Assembly (NCBI RefSeq): GCF_017591435.1
Contig: NC_059283.1
Coordinates: 6,241,012-6,305,011, forward strand
Direction of reading: 5' to 3'
DNA length: 64,000 nucleotides
Source: Portunus trituberculatus
Lineage: Eukaryota > Arthropoda > Malacostraca > Decapoda > Portunidae
A program made the translations under genes and the position numbers. Shown one piece after another: positions 14,483-26,592 of the stretch. The notes under the pieces are model-generated. The model searched no databases. It was not told where the DNA came from and saw only the letters and a list, made by a program, of their open reading frames with translations. The stretch's first letter is position 1. Every line of letters begins with the position of its first letter.

Positions 14483-15091
14483 CGAACTAAAAACAACAAT
14501 TCTCAACCACACATGAAACTAAAGAAGCAAACGGTACTTCACGTCACCGGTACGAGTCTAAAGTCAGTCCTACCGGTACACTTCCTGAAGACAAGGTGAG
14601 AAGGACGCCCTTGCATCACCACGCCCATAGACGCACCCCGGAAGCTGCCCTCGCGTTACGGTGGGCGGTGGGTACTAGTTGGGTTGCGAGAGGGTGGCGG
14701 GCGGTAAGTGGGCGGGCATGTAGGTACCCAAGCAGTACTAACAGGACCTAACCTCACCAGGGCACTGATTATATCTCAAGGCACAGGTCCCTTACCCTCC
14801 CCCCTCCCTGGTACCCTTTGCCTTCCCTGCACCGCCTCCCCTCCCCTCAGCGCCCGCCGATGCCGCCCCAATGGATTCCTGTGGTCGACGCAGATGACGA
14901 AATGGCTCTAGAGTTTCCTATAATGGTTAATGGTTACGGCGGGCTATATAGTTCCTTGTGTTGTTATTATTGGCTGTTTGTTAACGTCCTTGGATAAATG
15001 GTCGTTATTATTACTATTATTATTACTATTCTAATTTCTTTCTGTTCTATTATGGTTATTGTTTATTGATTGCTTGTCTTCTGGGATGCAC

Positions 15092-15095
<4 letters not shown>

Positions 15096-15182
<87 letters not shown>
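15096..15182. repeat. Compound (ATT)n(GTT)n tract
   Basis: ATT units to about 15148 change abruptly to GTT units up to 15182, suggesting a point change spread by slippage. Confidence 0.95.
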
Positions 15183-15183
<1 letters not shown>

Positions 15184-15287
15184 CAGTCACTGTTTTGTTA
15201 TCATTACTTGGTCATTTTTGTTATCATCATATTTTTTAAGCTCCTCAGTCTTTGTATTGCTATTATTCCTTACCTTTTCATATTCTC

Positions 15288-15600
15288 TGATGCATGTTCA
15301 TTATCATTATCAATACTAGTCTAACACATTCGAGTCTGATTATATTACTAGATTATCTTTTTTCAACATCTATATAACACAAAAACTACACTATCCCTTA
15401 TATTTATCATCTTTATCATCCTATTCCCTCAGTTCCTTCCTATGATGCACATTCATTAACATCATTATCAATACTACTCTAACACATTCTAGTCTGATTA
15501 TATTACTAGGTTATTTTTTTTAACATCTACATAACACAAAAAATACATTATCCATTATATTTATCATCTTTATCATCTTTTTCCCTCAGTTCCTTCCCCA
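15288..15600. repeat. Tandem duplication, 155 bp unit
   Basis: 15288-15442 and 15443-15600 are head-to-tail copies sharing tctgattatattacta, cacaaaaa-tacattatcc and tcatctttatcatc, with scattered differences. Confidence 0.85.
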
Positions 15601-15674
15601 GTAGGTCTTCACGCCAACAGTGCAAGGGACCAGTAAAGCCCACCAAAGCTCTAAACCCGTCACGGCCACCTTAA

Positions 15675-15879
15675 CCTCTTCAGTACTGGAGCGTATTTTT
15701 AACATGAATTGTTGGTGTGATTAGACAATTTTATTTACATTACAAAGGGTTTATGAAGGTCAAAAGATTAATGGCCAAAGTCTTCGGCATTTTAATTCCC
15801 ACATAAGTTTCTATAGCTGTATAAAATCACCAAATAGTAACCAGAATGAATATGGAAACGCGTCCTGGTACTGAAAGGG
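15675..15879 (+). mobile_element. TTAA-flanked MITE, copy 1
   Basis: 205 bp between TTAA at 15671-15674 and TTAA at 15880-15883. Ends are imperfect inverted repeats: CCTCTTCAGTACTGGAGCG against CCCTTTCAGTACCAGGACG. TTAA duplication plus CCC-starting ends is the piggyBac pattern; no coding capacity, so nonautonomous. Four other copies lie in the window. Confidence 0.88.
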
Positions 15880-16040
15880 TTAAGAGATTCCACAATGCTG
15901 GTCACGTGACGTTTTGCATAGAGAGATTTTTTAAAGGTACAATTTAACTTTGCCACAATGTAACTCTACTCGCTATTGTCGCTGTTGTCTTTCTTCTCCT
16001 CCGTCTCCTAATCCGTCTTCTCCTCCTGCTCCTTAACACA

Positions 16041-16224
<184 letters not shown>

Positions 16225-16256
16225 GGCAAAGCAACACCTGTGCACGTCAATTTCCT

Positions 16257-16320
16257 TCCACCACCACCACCAACAACAACACCACCACCAACACCACCAA
16301 CACCACCACCAACACCTGGA
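16257..16320. repeat. CAC/AAC trinucleotide stretch
   Basis: Imperfect CCA and CAA units for about 60 bp. Confidence 0.8.
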
Positions 16321-16530
16321 GCGACTGGCACAAAAAAAAAAGTCACAAAACACCGCCAGTGCCACACATTCACCTGGTACCGGCGTGAACTGTTGCGGAC
16401 ACAAGTAGGAAGGACGCAGGTAACAAACAAGGGAAGTCGGGGAAGCCAGACAACCCTTCCTTTGAAAACCAAGTGAATTCCGTTAGAAAAAGTGAGCAAA
16501 TTGAATCAGGTGCTTGCAACTATGCACTTT

Positions 16531-16532
<2 letters not shown>

Positions 16533-16571
<39 letters not shown>
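16533..16571. repeat. (CT)n tract
   Basis: CT dinucleotide, about 40 bp. A GC-rich, CpG-bearing stretch of ~400 bp follows (16,620-17,030) with no gene recognised. Confidence 0.9.
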
Positions 16572-16578
<7 letters not shown>

Positions 16579-17266
16579 CGTTCATAAGTGCAAAAACTAC
16601 CCGTTATAACAAGTCTGCGTAACGATGCGGCGCTAACAACACTCCCCATAGCACCGTTCTTCCCTCAGGCAGCCACCAGCAATTGTCCCTCGCCAGGAAA
16701 TCCAACAGTGCACGGCAAATTATCGGGGAAACATGCCACAAAAATCTAGCGGATGATAAAACTGGCACGGTCCAAAAGGGTGAAGCGGGGCGGGTGTTGA
16801 GTGGCGCGAGGCCGGGCTGGGGCGTCTCAGGTTACCCATGGCCGGGACCCGTCGCCACGCTGACTCTGGCCCGCCACCCGATACCCGCCGCGGTAGGGGA
16901 AGGGCGGGGGCGGGAAGGGTCCGGGGGAGGAGAGAGAGGCTGGAAGGGTCTACGAGAGGGGAGAGGGGAGGGGAGAGCAGTGGAGAGAGACCAGGGGAGA
17001 GGGGAGAGGAAAGAGGGACGAACGGGGAAGCAGAAAAATACTGATAAAAGTGGTAGTAAATACTGGTAATGTCTACAGAAGTGAAGGATGAGTAGAAAGA
17101 AACAGTATGATAAATGAAGGAATAAGAAAGATAAATAACGAGGGGAAACTGCGCCACAAATACATAATGCACCTCGCCATCAGTACACGCCAAATTGCAT
17201 TGTGGGTTTTACTAGACGTGGAAAGAATTACGGCAAAACTTTCGTGGTGTATTTTTTAAGGCTTGT

Positions 17267-17268
<2 letters not shown>

Positions 17269-17349
<81 letters not shown>
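17269..17349. repeat. (GT)n tract
   Basis: GT dinucleotide, about 80 bp. Confidence 0.95.
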
Positions 17350-17350
<1 letters not shown>

Positions 17351-17396
17351 GCGTCGCTTCACTTGACCTACATGAAGAGGCTTACTTAAGAGCAAG

Positions 17397-17577
<181 letters not shown>

Positions 17578-17680
17578 CAAGGAAACCACAAAAAGGGAAA
17601 GAGGAGGAGCCAATACAAAGGAAAGACGCTCTCAGAAGCAGGGAAAGAAAGGGGAAAAAAGAACCACAACTCGAAAAAAA

Positions 17681-17684
<4 letters not shown>

Positions 17685-17727
<43 letters not shown>

Positions 17728-17918
17728 GAAAATTAGGCCAACTCCATATAGGCATACGGAAAATGGAGGAAAATTTAAAGGAAAAGGGAGGAGGAAAGAG
17801 AGGAGATTGTAACCAAAGAGGGAAAGAAGGAAAACTGGTGATCTTGTTGGTAAGATACTGGGAAGGTACCGAGAAAGGAAGGAAACTGTGATGGCTTCGA
17901 TAACACGGGAATTTGAGG

Positions 17919-17963
<45 letters not shown>

Positions 17964-18002
17964 ACGTGTTCAGTTTCCGCTTTTAGAATTCGTATATTTA
18001 AA

Positions 18003-18088
<86 letters not shown>
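17685..18088. repeat. (AG)n, (AG)n and (CT)n tracts
   Basis: (AG)n at 17685-17722 and 17920-17958, then (CT)n at 18005-18088. The last two form an inverted pair with a ~46 bp spacer. Confidence 0.95.
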
Positions 18089-18091
<3 letters not shown>

Positions 18092-18575
18092 GGCACAACA
18101 AAGACAATAGCAACATGGCAACTTTCTAACTCATCCTGACATAAGTATAAACTTCTGCTTTGACTTTACTGTGTTGAGAAAAAAGTAAATATTTATCAAA
18201 GTTCTCCACTAAATTTTCTTAAGTCCCCCCCTCCGTTTCCCAAGCCTCATTATGTCCCCGTGTCCTTCCTTACTCGAATACTTGCATCGTTACGCCTAAT
18301 GTTCTGTGTTTTCCTGTGACTAATGCACGTTTCTTGGAGATCTCTCACTGCCTTTTTTTGGGGGGAGGAAGTTGGCGTCACACTACAAAGGATCTGAAAG
18401 CATATGAGATGTAAAGCAGTGTAAAGAAAGGTTAAATACTGCTTGATTTGTTGATTTTCACGGGTGGTTTTTTTTTATCTTTTTTTGTGGTAATTTCCAT
18501 TGTTATTGTTTAAAGTAGAGTTTTGTAAGGAGAGCAAAGGAATAGAGGGGGATATTGAGTGTTTAAGAATGTTAG

Positions 18576-18774
18576 CCCCTTCAGTACTGGGACGCATTTT
18601 TTACCATGAGTTTTGGCGTGATTAGACGATTTTATTTACATTTCGAAGAGTTTATGTACGTCAGAAAATTAACGGCCAGTCACTATTTTAATCTCCACAT
18701 AAGTTTCTCAAGCTGTATAAAATCACCAAATAGTAACCAGAATGAATATGGAAACGTGTCCTGGTGCTGAAGAA
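18576..18774 (+). mobile_element. TTAA-flanked MITE, copy 2
   Basis: About 199 bp, colinear with copy 1 throughout (shared core gctgtataaaatcaccaaat). Left flank TTAG, right flank TTAA at 18775-18778; both ends keep the CTTCAGTACT/CTTCAGCACC inverted repeats. Confidence 0.85.
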
Positions 18775-19072
18775 TTAACATGTAATTCTCGAAATAAAGG
18801 AGGAAGAAAAAAAGGAGGTCCAAGAAGAAAAAAGATGAAAAGAAAAGAATATGGAAAATTAAGATGGGAATTTGAACACGAAGATAAGAATGAATAAATG
18901 AAGTTTAATAAAGAGAAAAAAAAGGAAAATACGAACAAATTTGAAAAGAAAGAGAAGATAAACTGAATGAATAAGAGAAAGAAGAGAAGGATCGTACAAG
19001 GAAACTAAAATGAGAAGGAAAATTATGAGAAACAAGACACGAAGATAAAGAGAAGGAAAAGAAAAACAAGAA

Positions 19073-19075
<3 letters not shown>

Positions 19076-19125
<50 letters not shown>
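19076..19125. repeat. (AG)n tract
   Basis: AG dinucleotide, about 50 bp. Confidence 0.95.
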
Positions 19126-19126
<1 letters not shown>

Positions 19127-19431
19127 GAAGCAACAGAGACAGAAAGGCAGAGAGGCAGAGAGGGACCACAGGGGAACCAAAGGGAGACCAATGGGGGGGG
19201 GAGGGGCAGGAGGGCGTCTGGCATACCCTGCGGGGGCATAACTCACTCCTGATACCCTTGTTAGTGAGGTGAGGAGTCGTGCCCTACCCCCTTCCCCTCT
19301 CCCACTCTGGCTGTCACTCCCCCCTCCTCCCTCTTGGTTTCTGAGTGCCTGTCACCCCCCCCCCCTAACCCGCCACCTGATACCCCCTCTGGTTACTGGT
19401 TCACATCTCTTTAATCCTGGACAGTGGCAGT

Positions 19432-19433
<2 letters not shown>

Positions 19434-19486
<53 letters not shown>
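19434..19486. repeat. (CT)n tract
   Basis: CT dinucleotide, about 53 bp, ten bases before the left TTAA of MITE copy 3. Confidence 0.95.
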
Positions 19487-19490
<4 letters not shown>

Positions 19491-19499
19491 GTGTGTTAA

Positions 19500-19706
19500 C
19501 CTCTTCAGTACCATGTCGCGTTTCCACATTCATTCTGGTGACTATTTGGTGATTTTATACAGCTATAGAAACTTATGTAGGGGATTAGAATAGTGAAGAC
19601 TCTGGCCATTAATCTTCTGATCTCCATAGACCCTTCCTAATTCAAATAAAATGGTTTAATCATACCCCGATAATCATGGTAAAAATGCGTCTCAGTACTG
19701 AAGGGG
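19500..19706 (-). mobile_element. TTAA-flanked MITE, copy 3
   Basis: 207 bp, reverse orientation relative to copy 1, with exact TTAA on both sides (19496-19499 and 19707-19710). It inserted beside a (CT)n tract ending at 19486. Confidence 0.88.
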
Positions 19707-20240
19707 TTAAGGATTCGTTCTGTCTTTATATAGTCTCTTTAAAACATTTTTTCTCTAAGTTACCACCAATTAAAACATTTTTTTTTTCTCTGAGTTACCA
19801 CCAGTCTTTATTTTGTGTAGTATTGACATGTATTGAAGATTTTTGGCCTTGACTGGTTTTCTTCAAGTTTTCCAAGATTACATAAGTGAGAGTTCTTTTT
19901 TCGTTTATCTTTTTGAAGTTGATCAAGAAGAAACAAAGAAAAATCAAAGAAAAAGTACAGTTCAAGACTTTCTCAATATGAAGTAGATGAAAAATGAAGT
20001 AATAAGCAGTTTAGTTCTTGGCGTGTCTTTTGAAGTTTGGTAACCCTTTCACTACGACGACAGACACGAAACAATGAACACCGCTGGAAGTAATATTTGA
20101 TAAGTGTCCATAAAAAAAGGTGATTAAAAAAACATACGTTGCAATTTTTATTTAGTTTAGACAATGAAGGCAGCTGTTGAACAAGTAAAGATGTGTCAGA
20201 GTGATTAGTAATTGAGAGAATATATAGACAGAGAAAGAAT

Positions 20241-20582
20241 AGACAGAGAAACGAAAAAGATGGAAATAAACAAGAAAAAGATGAAACAAAGATAAGATCA
20301 CTAAAGATAATGTACCAAATAATAAAAAAATAGACAGAGAAACGAAAAAAATGGAAATAACGAGGAGAAAAATGGAGCAAAGATAAGATAACTAGAGAGA
20401 ATATGTACCAAATGATTCAAAAATAGACAAAAAAATGGAAAAAGATGGAAATAAACAGGAAAAAGATGAAACAAAGATAAAATAACTAGAGAGAATATAC
20501 CAAATGATTAAGAAATAGACAAAAAACGGAAAAATGGAGATAAAAACGAGAAAAATGGAGCAAAGATAAGATAAATAGATGC
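20241..20582. repeat. Tandem repeat, ~92 bp unit, about 3.7 copies
   Basis: Unit starts at 20241, 20332, 20425 and 20517 (agacagagaaacg or agacaaaaa), each followed by gatggaaataaac, gatgaaacaaagataagat and taccaaatgatt. A-rich, noncoding. Confidence 0.85.
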
Positions 20583-20639
20583 CATGTTTTTTATCTATTT
20601 TTTTTCTAACGAGTCTCTTTTAAAAATGTCATAAAAAAA

Positions 20640-21330
20640 ACAGCATCCTTTCCCATCCATCCCATCACGCCCCTTCCTTCACCCTATTTGCTATCTCCCT
20701 TTCCCCTTCCATCACCCCCTGTCTACCCTTTTCATCGCCTTGTCTCACCTTTCCCCTTCCCTTTCTGTGTTCTTCACCTTCCCTCATTCCCTACCATCAA
20801 ATCCCTGTCTTTCTCTCCTTCTTTCCCTTTCTTTCCATCACTGTCTGTTTCTCTTTCCTCGGGTTGTCGCACTCCTCTCGTGTTTCTATTTCAGTTTCGT
20901 GATATTTCTTTTTTTTTTCTTATTCTATTTCCATTCATCTTCCTGTTATTCTCTTCCTTATTACATGATTATTTTACGTTATTCATTTTCCATCAAATCT
21001 TGTATTTCCTTTATCTTTTTTCTCTTCAGTTTCCCTAATTTTATTCTATCCTTTATGTATCCCTTGCTTTTCTTTTTCATTTCCATCCTTCCATTTATTT
21101 TCATCACCACCTCGACGCTGGCTCTCCTTCCACTCATCCTCCTTCCCTCCTTCTCCTTACTTTATTTTCTTTTATCCATCCCTTTCCATTCGTCTTAATC
21201 TACCCACACATCTCCTTCCATCCTTCTATCCTTCTTTCCTTCGCTCATTCTTTACTTTATCCTTCCCTTTCCTTTTGTCTCCAACCGTCCCCCTATACTT
21301 CCCTCCCCCCGCGTCCCCTCATCCTCCCCG
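20640..21330. other. Pyrimidine-rich noncoding stretch
   Basis: About 700 bp of C/T-rich DNA with no long perfect microsatellite. Hydrophobic open frames here follow from composition (Phe, Leu, Ser codons). Confidence 0.5.
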
Positions 21331-21666
21331 CCATCTCAACACAAGCCAACTCAGACGCACCGACAGCCCGGCTTTCTCAAGAGTTGTCAGTCGGCTGTCA
21401 GCGGATTGGTGGAACCTGATACCCTGAGCAGAGGTTACGCTGTCCAGGCCACAGAACCCCAGGCAGAGGAGGTCAGGTCATTGGAGGTCAAATAGGGTTG
21501 TCATATCAAGAGGTTTTAATGTGAAGGATGTGGAGGAAAAGGGGAAGAAAATGAGAGAAGTTGCAGTAATTTATCAGTTCTATAGATGGTATTCCCTGTA
21601 GGAGATGAAGGAGGAAGAGGAGGAATACAAATGAATATAAAGGAAGTTCCAACAACAATAAAAAGA

Positions 21667-21782
21667 AGGAGGAGGAGGAGGAGGAGGAGGAGGAGGAGGA
21701 GGAGGAAATATAATGAATGAAGTGAGATGAAATATATAAGAGAGACGATTTTTTACCTTATTTCTGAGTTTCTGTAGGTATT

Positions 21783-21832
<50 letters not shown>
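21667..21832. repeat. (GGA)n and (CT)n tracts
   Basis: (GGA)n at 21667-21705 and (CT)n at 21786-21832. Confidence 0.9.
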
Positions 21833-21834
<2 letters not shown>

Positions 21835-22482
21835 GGACAAGAAGGATGGACGGCACGGGGCGAAAGTTTGTTGTGAGATTACTAAGGTGTTAGAGTGGTG
21901 GTCGCGACTCCTTTGCTGATAACACCATCCCCCTCCTCTCCCTCTCTACTCCCTCTCCCCTCCCTCTCCCCTTTATCTCCACTCCGTCTCCTCCTTCTCC
22001 CCTCCCTTTCCCCTTCCTCTCCCATCCAGTCAGCGATAAGGTCCCGTCAGGTCGTGTTCTGCGCTACCGAACTAACGTCTTCAGTGTTCTCTATCGCTGT
22101 GACTTAACGGCTTAACGGCTGCGTAATCATCTCTCTCGTGTCCCGTCCGTGTACACTCCTTATCGCCCGACCCTGCACTCCGTCACGGCGCCACCTCACT
22201 ACAGTCTCGTGCCCTGCCTACCCTATCCTACCCTGCTTGTGTTATTCCCTGTCTGATTCTAGCTTGCTTTATGATTTTGTCTCTCTAGTACTTTGTCAGG
22301 GCTCCACTTAATCCTTCCCTGCCTTTCATTGTCTTATTTTAATCTAACCCTGCCATTATTTTTCCTGTTGTATTCTAACCTGTCCTGATGTTTCGTCCTC
22401 TTGTCCAGCTCTCTATCCTACCCTGCCTTGTATTCCTGCTTTTACCCTACTTTATTTTTCCTCCTGCCATGGCGCTAATTAA

Positions 22483-22686
22483 CCTCTTCAGAACCATGAC
22501 ACGTTTCCACATTCATTCTGCTTTCAATCTAATGACTTTATATACCTTCAGAAACTCATGTCAGGGATTGAAATAGCGATGACTGTGGCCATTACTCTTC
22601 TAACCTCCATAGACCCTTCCTAATGCCAATAAAATGGTCTAGTCGTACATAAATCTTAAGGTAAAAATGTGTCAGTATTGATGGAG
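22483..22686 (-). mobile_element. TTAA-flanked MITE, copy 4
   Basis: 204 bp, reverse orientation, TTAA at 22479-22482 and 22687-22690. More diverged than copies 1-3 but colinear over its full length. Confidence 0.85.
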
Positions 22687-23145
22687 TTAACTCTTGTTTC
22701 ACCTTCTTTACATCTTCTGCCTGACTTATTCTATCTTATTCTATCCTATTCTATCTTACTGCGCCCTGATTTTGTGCCTTCAGTAGTTCGTCAGGGTCAC
22801 TGCTTTCCTCTTTGTCTTCTCTGTCTACCCTGCACTGCTTTCCTTGCCTAGTCTTGTTATGTCTTGTCTTGTCTTCCTTGACTTGTTTAATGTTGGTCAT
22901 ATGTTCTAGTTCGTTGTACGTATTTGCTTTTACACTTTTATTTTTGGATTCTTACATCTTACTTAATTTTCTTTATTTTTCTCTCCTTCTTCGCTTCCTC
23001 TTCCTCCTCTCACCTTCACGATTTCGTTCAGACCTCATCATTCCTCATCCTGTCAGCACGTCCGTCCCCTCTCTCCCTCTCTCTCTCTCTCTCCCTTTTC
23101 CCCTCACCCCATCACCCAGTAACTCTCCATCTCTCCGCACGCACG

Positions 23146-23148
<3 letters not shown>

Positions 23149-23208
<60 letters not shown>
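23149..23208. repeat. (CT)n tract
   Basis: CT dinucleotide, about 60 bp. Confidence 0.95.
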
Positions 23209-23212
<4 letters not shown>

Positions 23213-23399
23213 ACACCCTGCCGTCCATCAGTTATACAAACACAAACATGATTCCTGACTGGTTCACAAACTCCTCACGCGGAAAAATATTGCAATGATG
23301 ACTCGCTTACGTAGATTTGAACCTACTTACTGGGGTTTATATTTAGGGAAGGAGGGTTTAGTTGGTTGGTTGGTGTTTGTTGTTGTTAGTGTTCGTATT

Positions 23400-23750
23400 A
23401 GTGGTGGTGGTAGTGGTGTAGTTGTAATGTTGTGGTTGTAAGAGTGTTTGTGGTGGTAGTGGTGGTAGTGGTGGTGGTGATAGTAGTAGTAGTAGCAGTA
23501 GTAGTAGTAGTAGTGGTAGTAGCAGTAGTGGTAGCAGTGGTAGTGGTAGTAGTGGTGGTGCAGCAGTGGTGGTGGTGGTGGTGGCAGCAGTGGTGGTGGT
23601 GGTGGTGGTGGTGGTGGTGGTGGTGGTAGTGGTGGTGGTAGTGGTAGTGGTGGTGGTAGTGGTGGTGGTGGTAGTGGTGGTTGTGCTGTTGCCACTACTA
23701 CCACCACCACCACTACCACCACCACTACCACTACCACTACTACTATACCT
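23400..23750. repeat. GTG/GTA trinucleotide array with inverted end
   Basis: Mixed GTG and GTA units run to 23680, then after 11 bases the array continues on the other strand as CAC/TAC units (23692-23745), making a ~46 bp hairpin. Confidence 0.92.
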
Positions 23751-23788
23751 ACAGACTTAATACAATTTTTGCTTTCACACCACCACCG

Positions 23789-23935
<147 letters not shown>

Positions 23936-24199
23936 GAGGAATCTCATGGCAAACAGGGAGGGAGGTAGGTTTTATGAGTGACAGCGACAGACAGACTGAC
24001 AGATCCTCCCTTTAGCCCGTCTAATTATGCCCACCTGGTGACGGGCCTGGCGCGACACACCTGTGAGGGCGTCGCCAGGTGGACAGACACACAGACAGAC
24101 AGACAGAAGGGCACGTCAATCCATCTGTTTTCCGGCTGCCAGGGTTGTGAGAGAAGTTTTTTTGTGCTTATGTCTCCTCTATTGTATATTAATAAGGTT

Positions 24200-24400
24200 G
24201 TGGTGGTGGTGGTGGTGGTGGTGGTGGTGGTGGTGATAGTGGTGGTGGTAATAGTATAAGTAGTCGCAGTTAATTGGTTAGTCAGTCAGTTAATCCGTCA
24301 ATAAGTCAGTCATTCTTTCAGTCAAGTCAGTCAGTTATTAAGTCAGTCAGCTAATTAGTTCGTTTGTTAGTTAGTCTGTTATTTAGCTAATTAGTTAATA
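24200..24400. repeat. (GTG)n and degenerate (GTCA)n
   Basis: GTG at 24200-24250, then loose gtcagtcagtta units to about 24395. Confidence 0.75.
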
Positions 24401-24731
24401 TATTTTTTTCACAAACTTTCAACACTTTAAAACAACTCCAATATAGCAAACATCAAAGCTGAAATAAAGACCATTTCAAACTCGTAAGACAAATATTTCG
24501 AAGTCCCTCCCTTAACCACCAACTCTGAGAAGAAAAAAACGTAAGGAAAACGACACCCAGCCCTTATTCTTATCACCTGTTCCTGCGTCACCTTGATAAC
24601 CTCCAGCTGCAGGTGTCGTGGCGTGCCTACCTGTCTCTCACCTTTACGTCCAATTAGTCACTATTAGCATTCATGTCAGGTGAGTTAGGCCTAGACAGAA
24701 CGTTGGCTAGAAGATTCTGAGACACTTCTGG

Positions 24732-24825
24732 CCTCACCATTACTTCCCAGAGGTTCTAGTTAGCTACGTGTGGTTTTTAAGGTGTCTTCTGTTTCTAGTT
24801 GGAGATTAACATGGTTTCTATACTA
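24732..24825 (+). repeat. Dispersed repeat family X, copy 2 (interrupted)
   Basis: Contains cctcaccattacttccc, gaggttctagtt and ggagattaacatggtttct in the family order, then stops where the non-LTR insertion begins at 24826. Confidence 0.45.
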
Positions 24826-25683
24826 TAGATAGTTGTAGAAATTGAGTTTTTGTTCAATGCCTCAAAAACTCAATTTCTACAACTATCTACTCGACATAAC
24901 CTTCCAGACAACTATCCTCTCTTCTTCAATAACACTCAACTTCCCCTCTCCTCTACATTAAACACACTCGGTCTATCCTTCACTAAAAATCTAAACTGGA
25001 AATTTCACATCTCTACTCTTGCTAAATCAGCTTCCAAGAAGTTAGGTGTCCTATGGCGTCTTCGTCCATTTTTCTCCCTCCCAGCTGCTTGCTCTGTACA
25101 AGGGCCTTATCCGCCCGTGTATGGAGTATGGCTCTCATGTCTGGGGGATCCACACACAGCTTTACTAAACAAGGTGGAATCTAAAGCTTTTCGTCTTATC
25201 AACTCTTCTCCTCTAACTGACTGTCTTGATTCTTTAAGTCACCGCCGCAATGTTGCATCTTTATCTGTCTTCTACCGCTGTTTTCATGCTGTCTGCTCTT
25301 CTGAACTTGCTAACTGCATGCCTTCCCCCTCCTGCGGCCTCGCTGCACAAGACTCTCTACTTCTTCTCATCCCTATTCTGTCCATCTTCCTAATGCAAGA
25401 GTTAACCAGTATCTTCACTCCTTCATTCCCTACACTGGTAAACTCTGGAACTCTCTACCTGTGTCTGTATTTCCACCTGCCTATGACTTAAACTCTTTCA
25501 AAAGAGGAGTGTCAAGACACCTCTTACGTTAACTGGACCCTCCTTTTAGATTTTTTTGTTTTTTCTCTTTCTACTTTCCTCTTAACAGGGCCTGGCAACC
25601 AGCGGGATTTTTTTTTCCAACACTTTGTTTGCCCTTGGCCAGTGCCCTTGTAATGTAAAAAAAAAAAAATAAATAAATAAATA
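24826..25683 (+). mobile_element. 5'-truncated non-LTR insertion with hairpin 5' junction and A-rich tail
   Basis: The insertion spans the pol remnant, a ~110 bp 3' UTR and a tail of about 13 A followed by (AAAT)n ending near 25683. At its 5' edge, 24826-24852 is an exact inverted copy of 24863-24889, separated by 10 bases. Sequence left of 24826 belongs to another dispersed repeat that the element appears to have entered. Confidence 0.8.
24853..25532 (+). pseudogene. Non-LTR retrotransposon pol, C-terminal remnant with frameshifts
   Basis: Translates, over shifting frames, to the region after the reverse transcriptase core of a Jockey/I-like non-LTR pol: NASKTQFLQLSTRHNLPD, LNTLGLSFTKNLNWKFHIS, SQLLALYKGLIRPCMEYGSH, LLNKVESKAFRLINSS, RVNQYLHSFIPYTGKLWNSL and LNSFKRGVSRHL, ending at TAA 25530-25532. 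At least three frame changes are needed (near 25078, 25145 and 25325). No endonuclease and no RT catalytic motif are present, so this is a 5'-truncated dead copy. The clade is inferred only from sequence style. Confidence 0.9.
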
Positions 25684-25760
25684 GGTATAACAATTGAAAA
25701 ACTGGGTAATTTTCTACGTGGTCTTTGAAAATATAAAGCTAAGTGTTTCTGGATACCGGC

Positions 25761-25763
<3 letters not shown>

Positions 25764-25792
<29 letters not shown>
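25764..25792. repeat. (AC)n tract
   Basis: AC dinucleotide, about 29 bp. Confidence 0.9.
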
Positions 25793-25795
<3 letters not shown>

Positions 25796-26088
25796 CCCAG
25801 GCCATCTCAAGTCACCAGTACCCAGCATGAGGCCCAAGATTCAACAGTGATACGTGTCATGGCTTCTAAACCTCCTTCTAAACTGACCGTACAAAGACAC
25901 CCTGACACCCACACGCCCCTGCCGCCCCCTGACACTCTCACCCGCCACCCCTACCACCCACGCCACCCGAGCCTCCGCAGCCGCCCTATCAACTCCATCT
26001 CGTCGTCGTTAATGTCGGGAAATACTACTAGAAAAAATCCCAACTGGAGTTATGTGTAAATGATACCCGGACTTTGAACCAGTGGAAA

Positions 26089-26148
26089 AGGAGGAGGAGG
26101 AGGAGGAGGAAGAGGAGGAAGAGGAGGAAGAGGAGGAAGAGAAGGAAG
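26089..26148. repeat. GGA/GAA imperfect tract
   Basis: Purine trinucleotide run of about 60 bp. Confidence 0.85.
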
Positions 26149-26385
26149 AGGTGTCAGTGCAGGAGAGGCTCTTAACTACGGGAATAAGGAACGTGCTTGC
26201 TGTCAAAATGGGGAAGGGGGGTGAGAGGATGAGGACTACAGCACGGTATTGTATCCACGTTTGCGGTTCAGTCAAGAGTCTATGAGGAGGTTCAAGACGC
26301 AGCCGCCGCCTCACATCGCCAGAGCTTCGCGAGACTCACCCGCCTGATAAAACAAACACACACACGCACGCACTTTATATAACCC

Positions 26386-26592
26386 TTGCATTGCTTTTTG
26401 GTACACTTTTCCCTCACCGCTAAGTACCTTGAGACATTTCCTACTTCTCTACAGCCACCATTAACTAATATACACTAAAACAATTGCAAAATCTATTCTT
26501 TCTATCCATTTTTTCCTTGGCGATGCTTAAAAAGACGTTGTATATAATTTTTTACTGCCTTGAACTGTTCTATATCACACTGAAAGGATTAA
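26386..26592. mobile_element. Possible second TTAA-type repeat element
   Basis: An AT-rich ~205 bp block begins AACCCTTGCATTG and ends CACTGAAAGGATTAAG, so the ends are weakly inverted and the right side is ATTAA. Size and ends resemble the TTAA MITE but the body is unrelated. Only one full copy seen; 20041 (AACCCTTTCACTACG) may start another such element. Confidence 0.3.
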
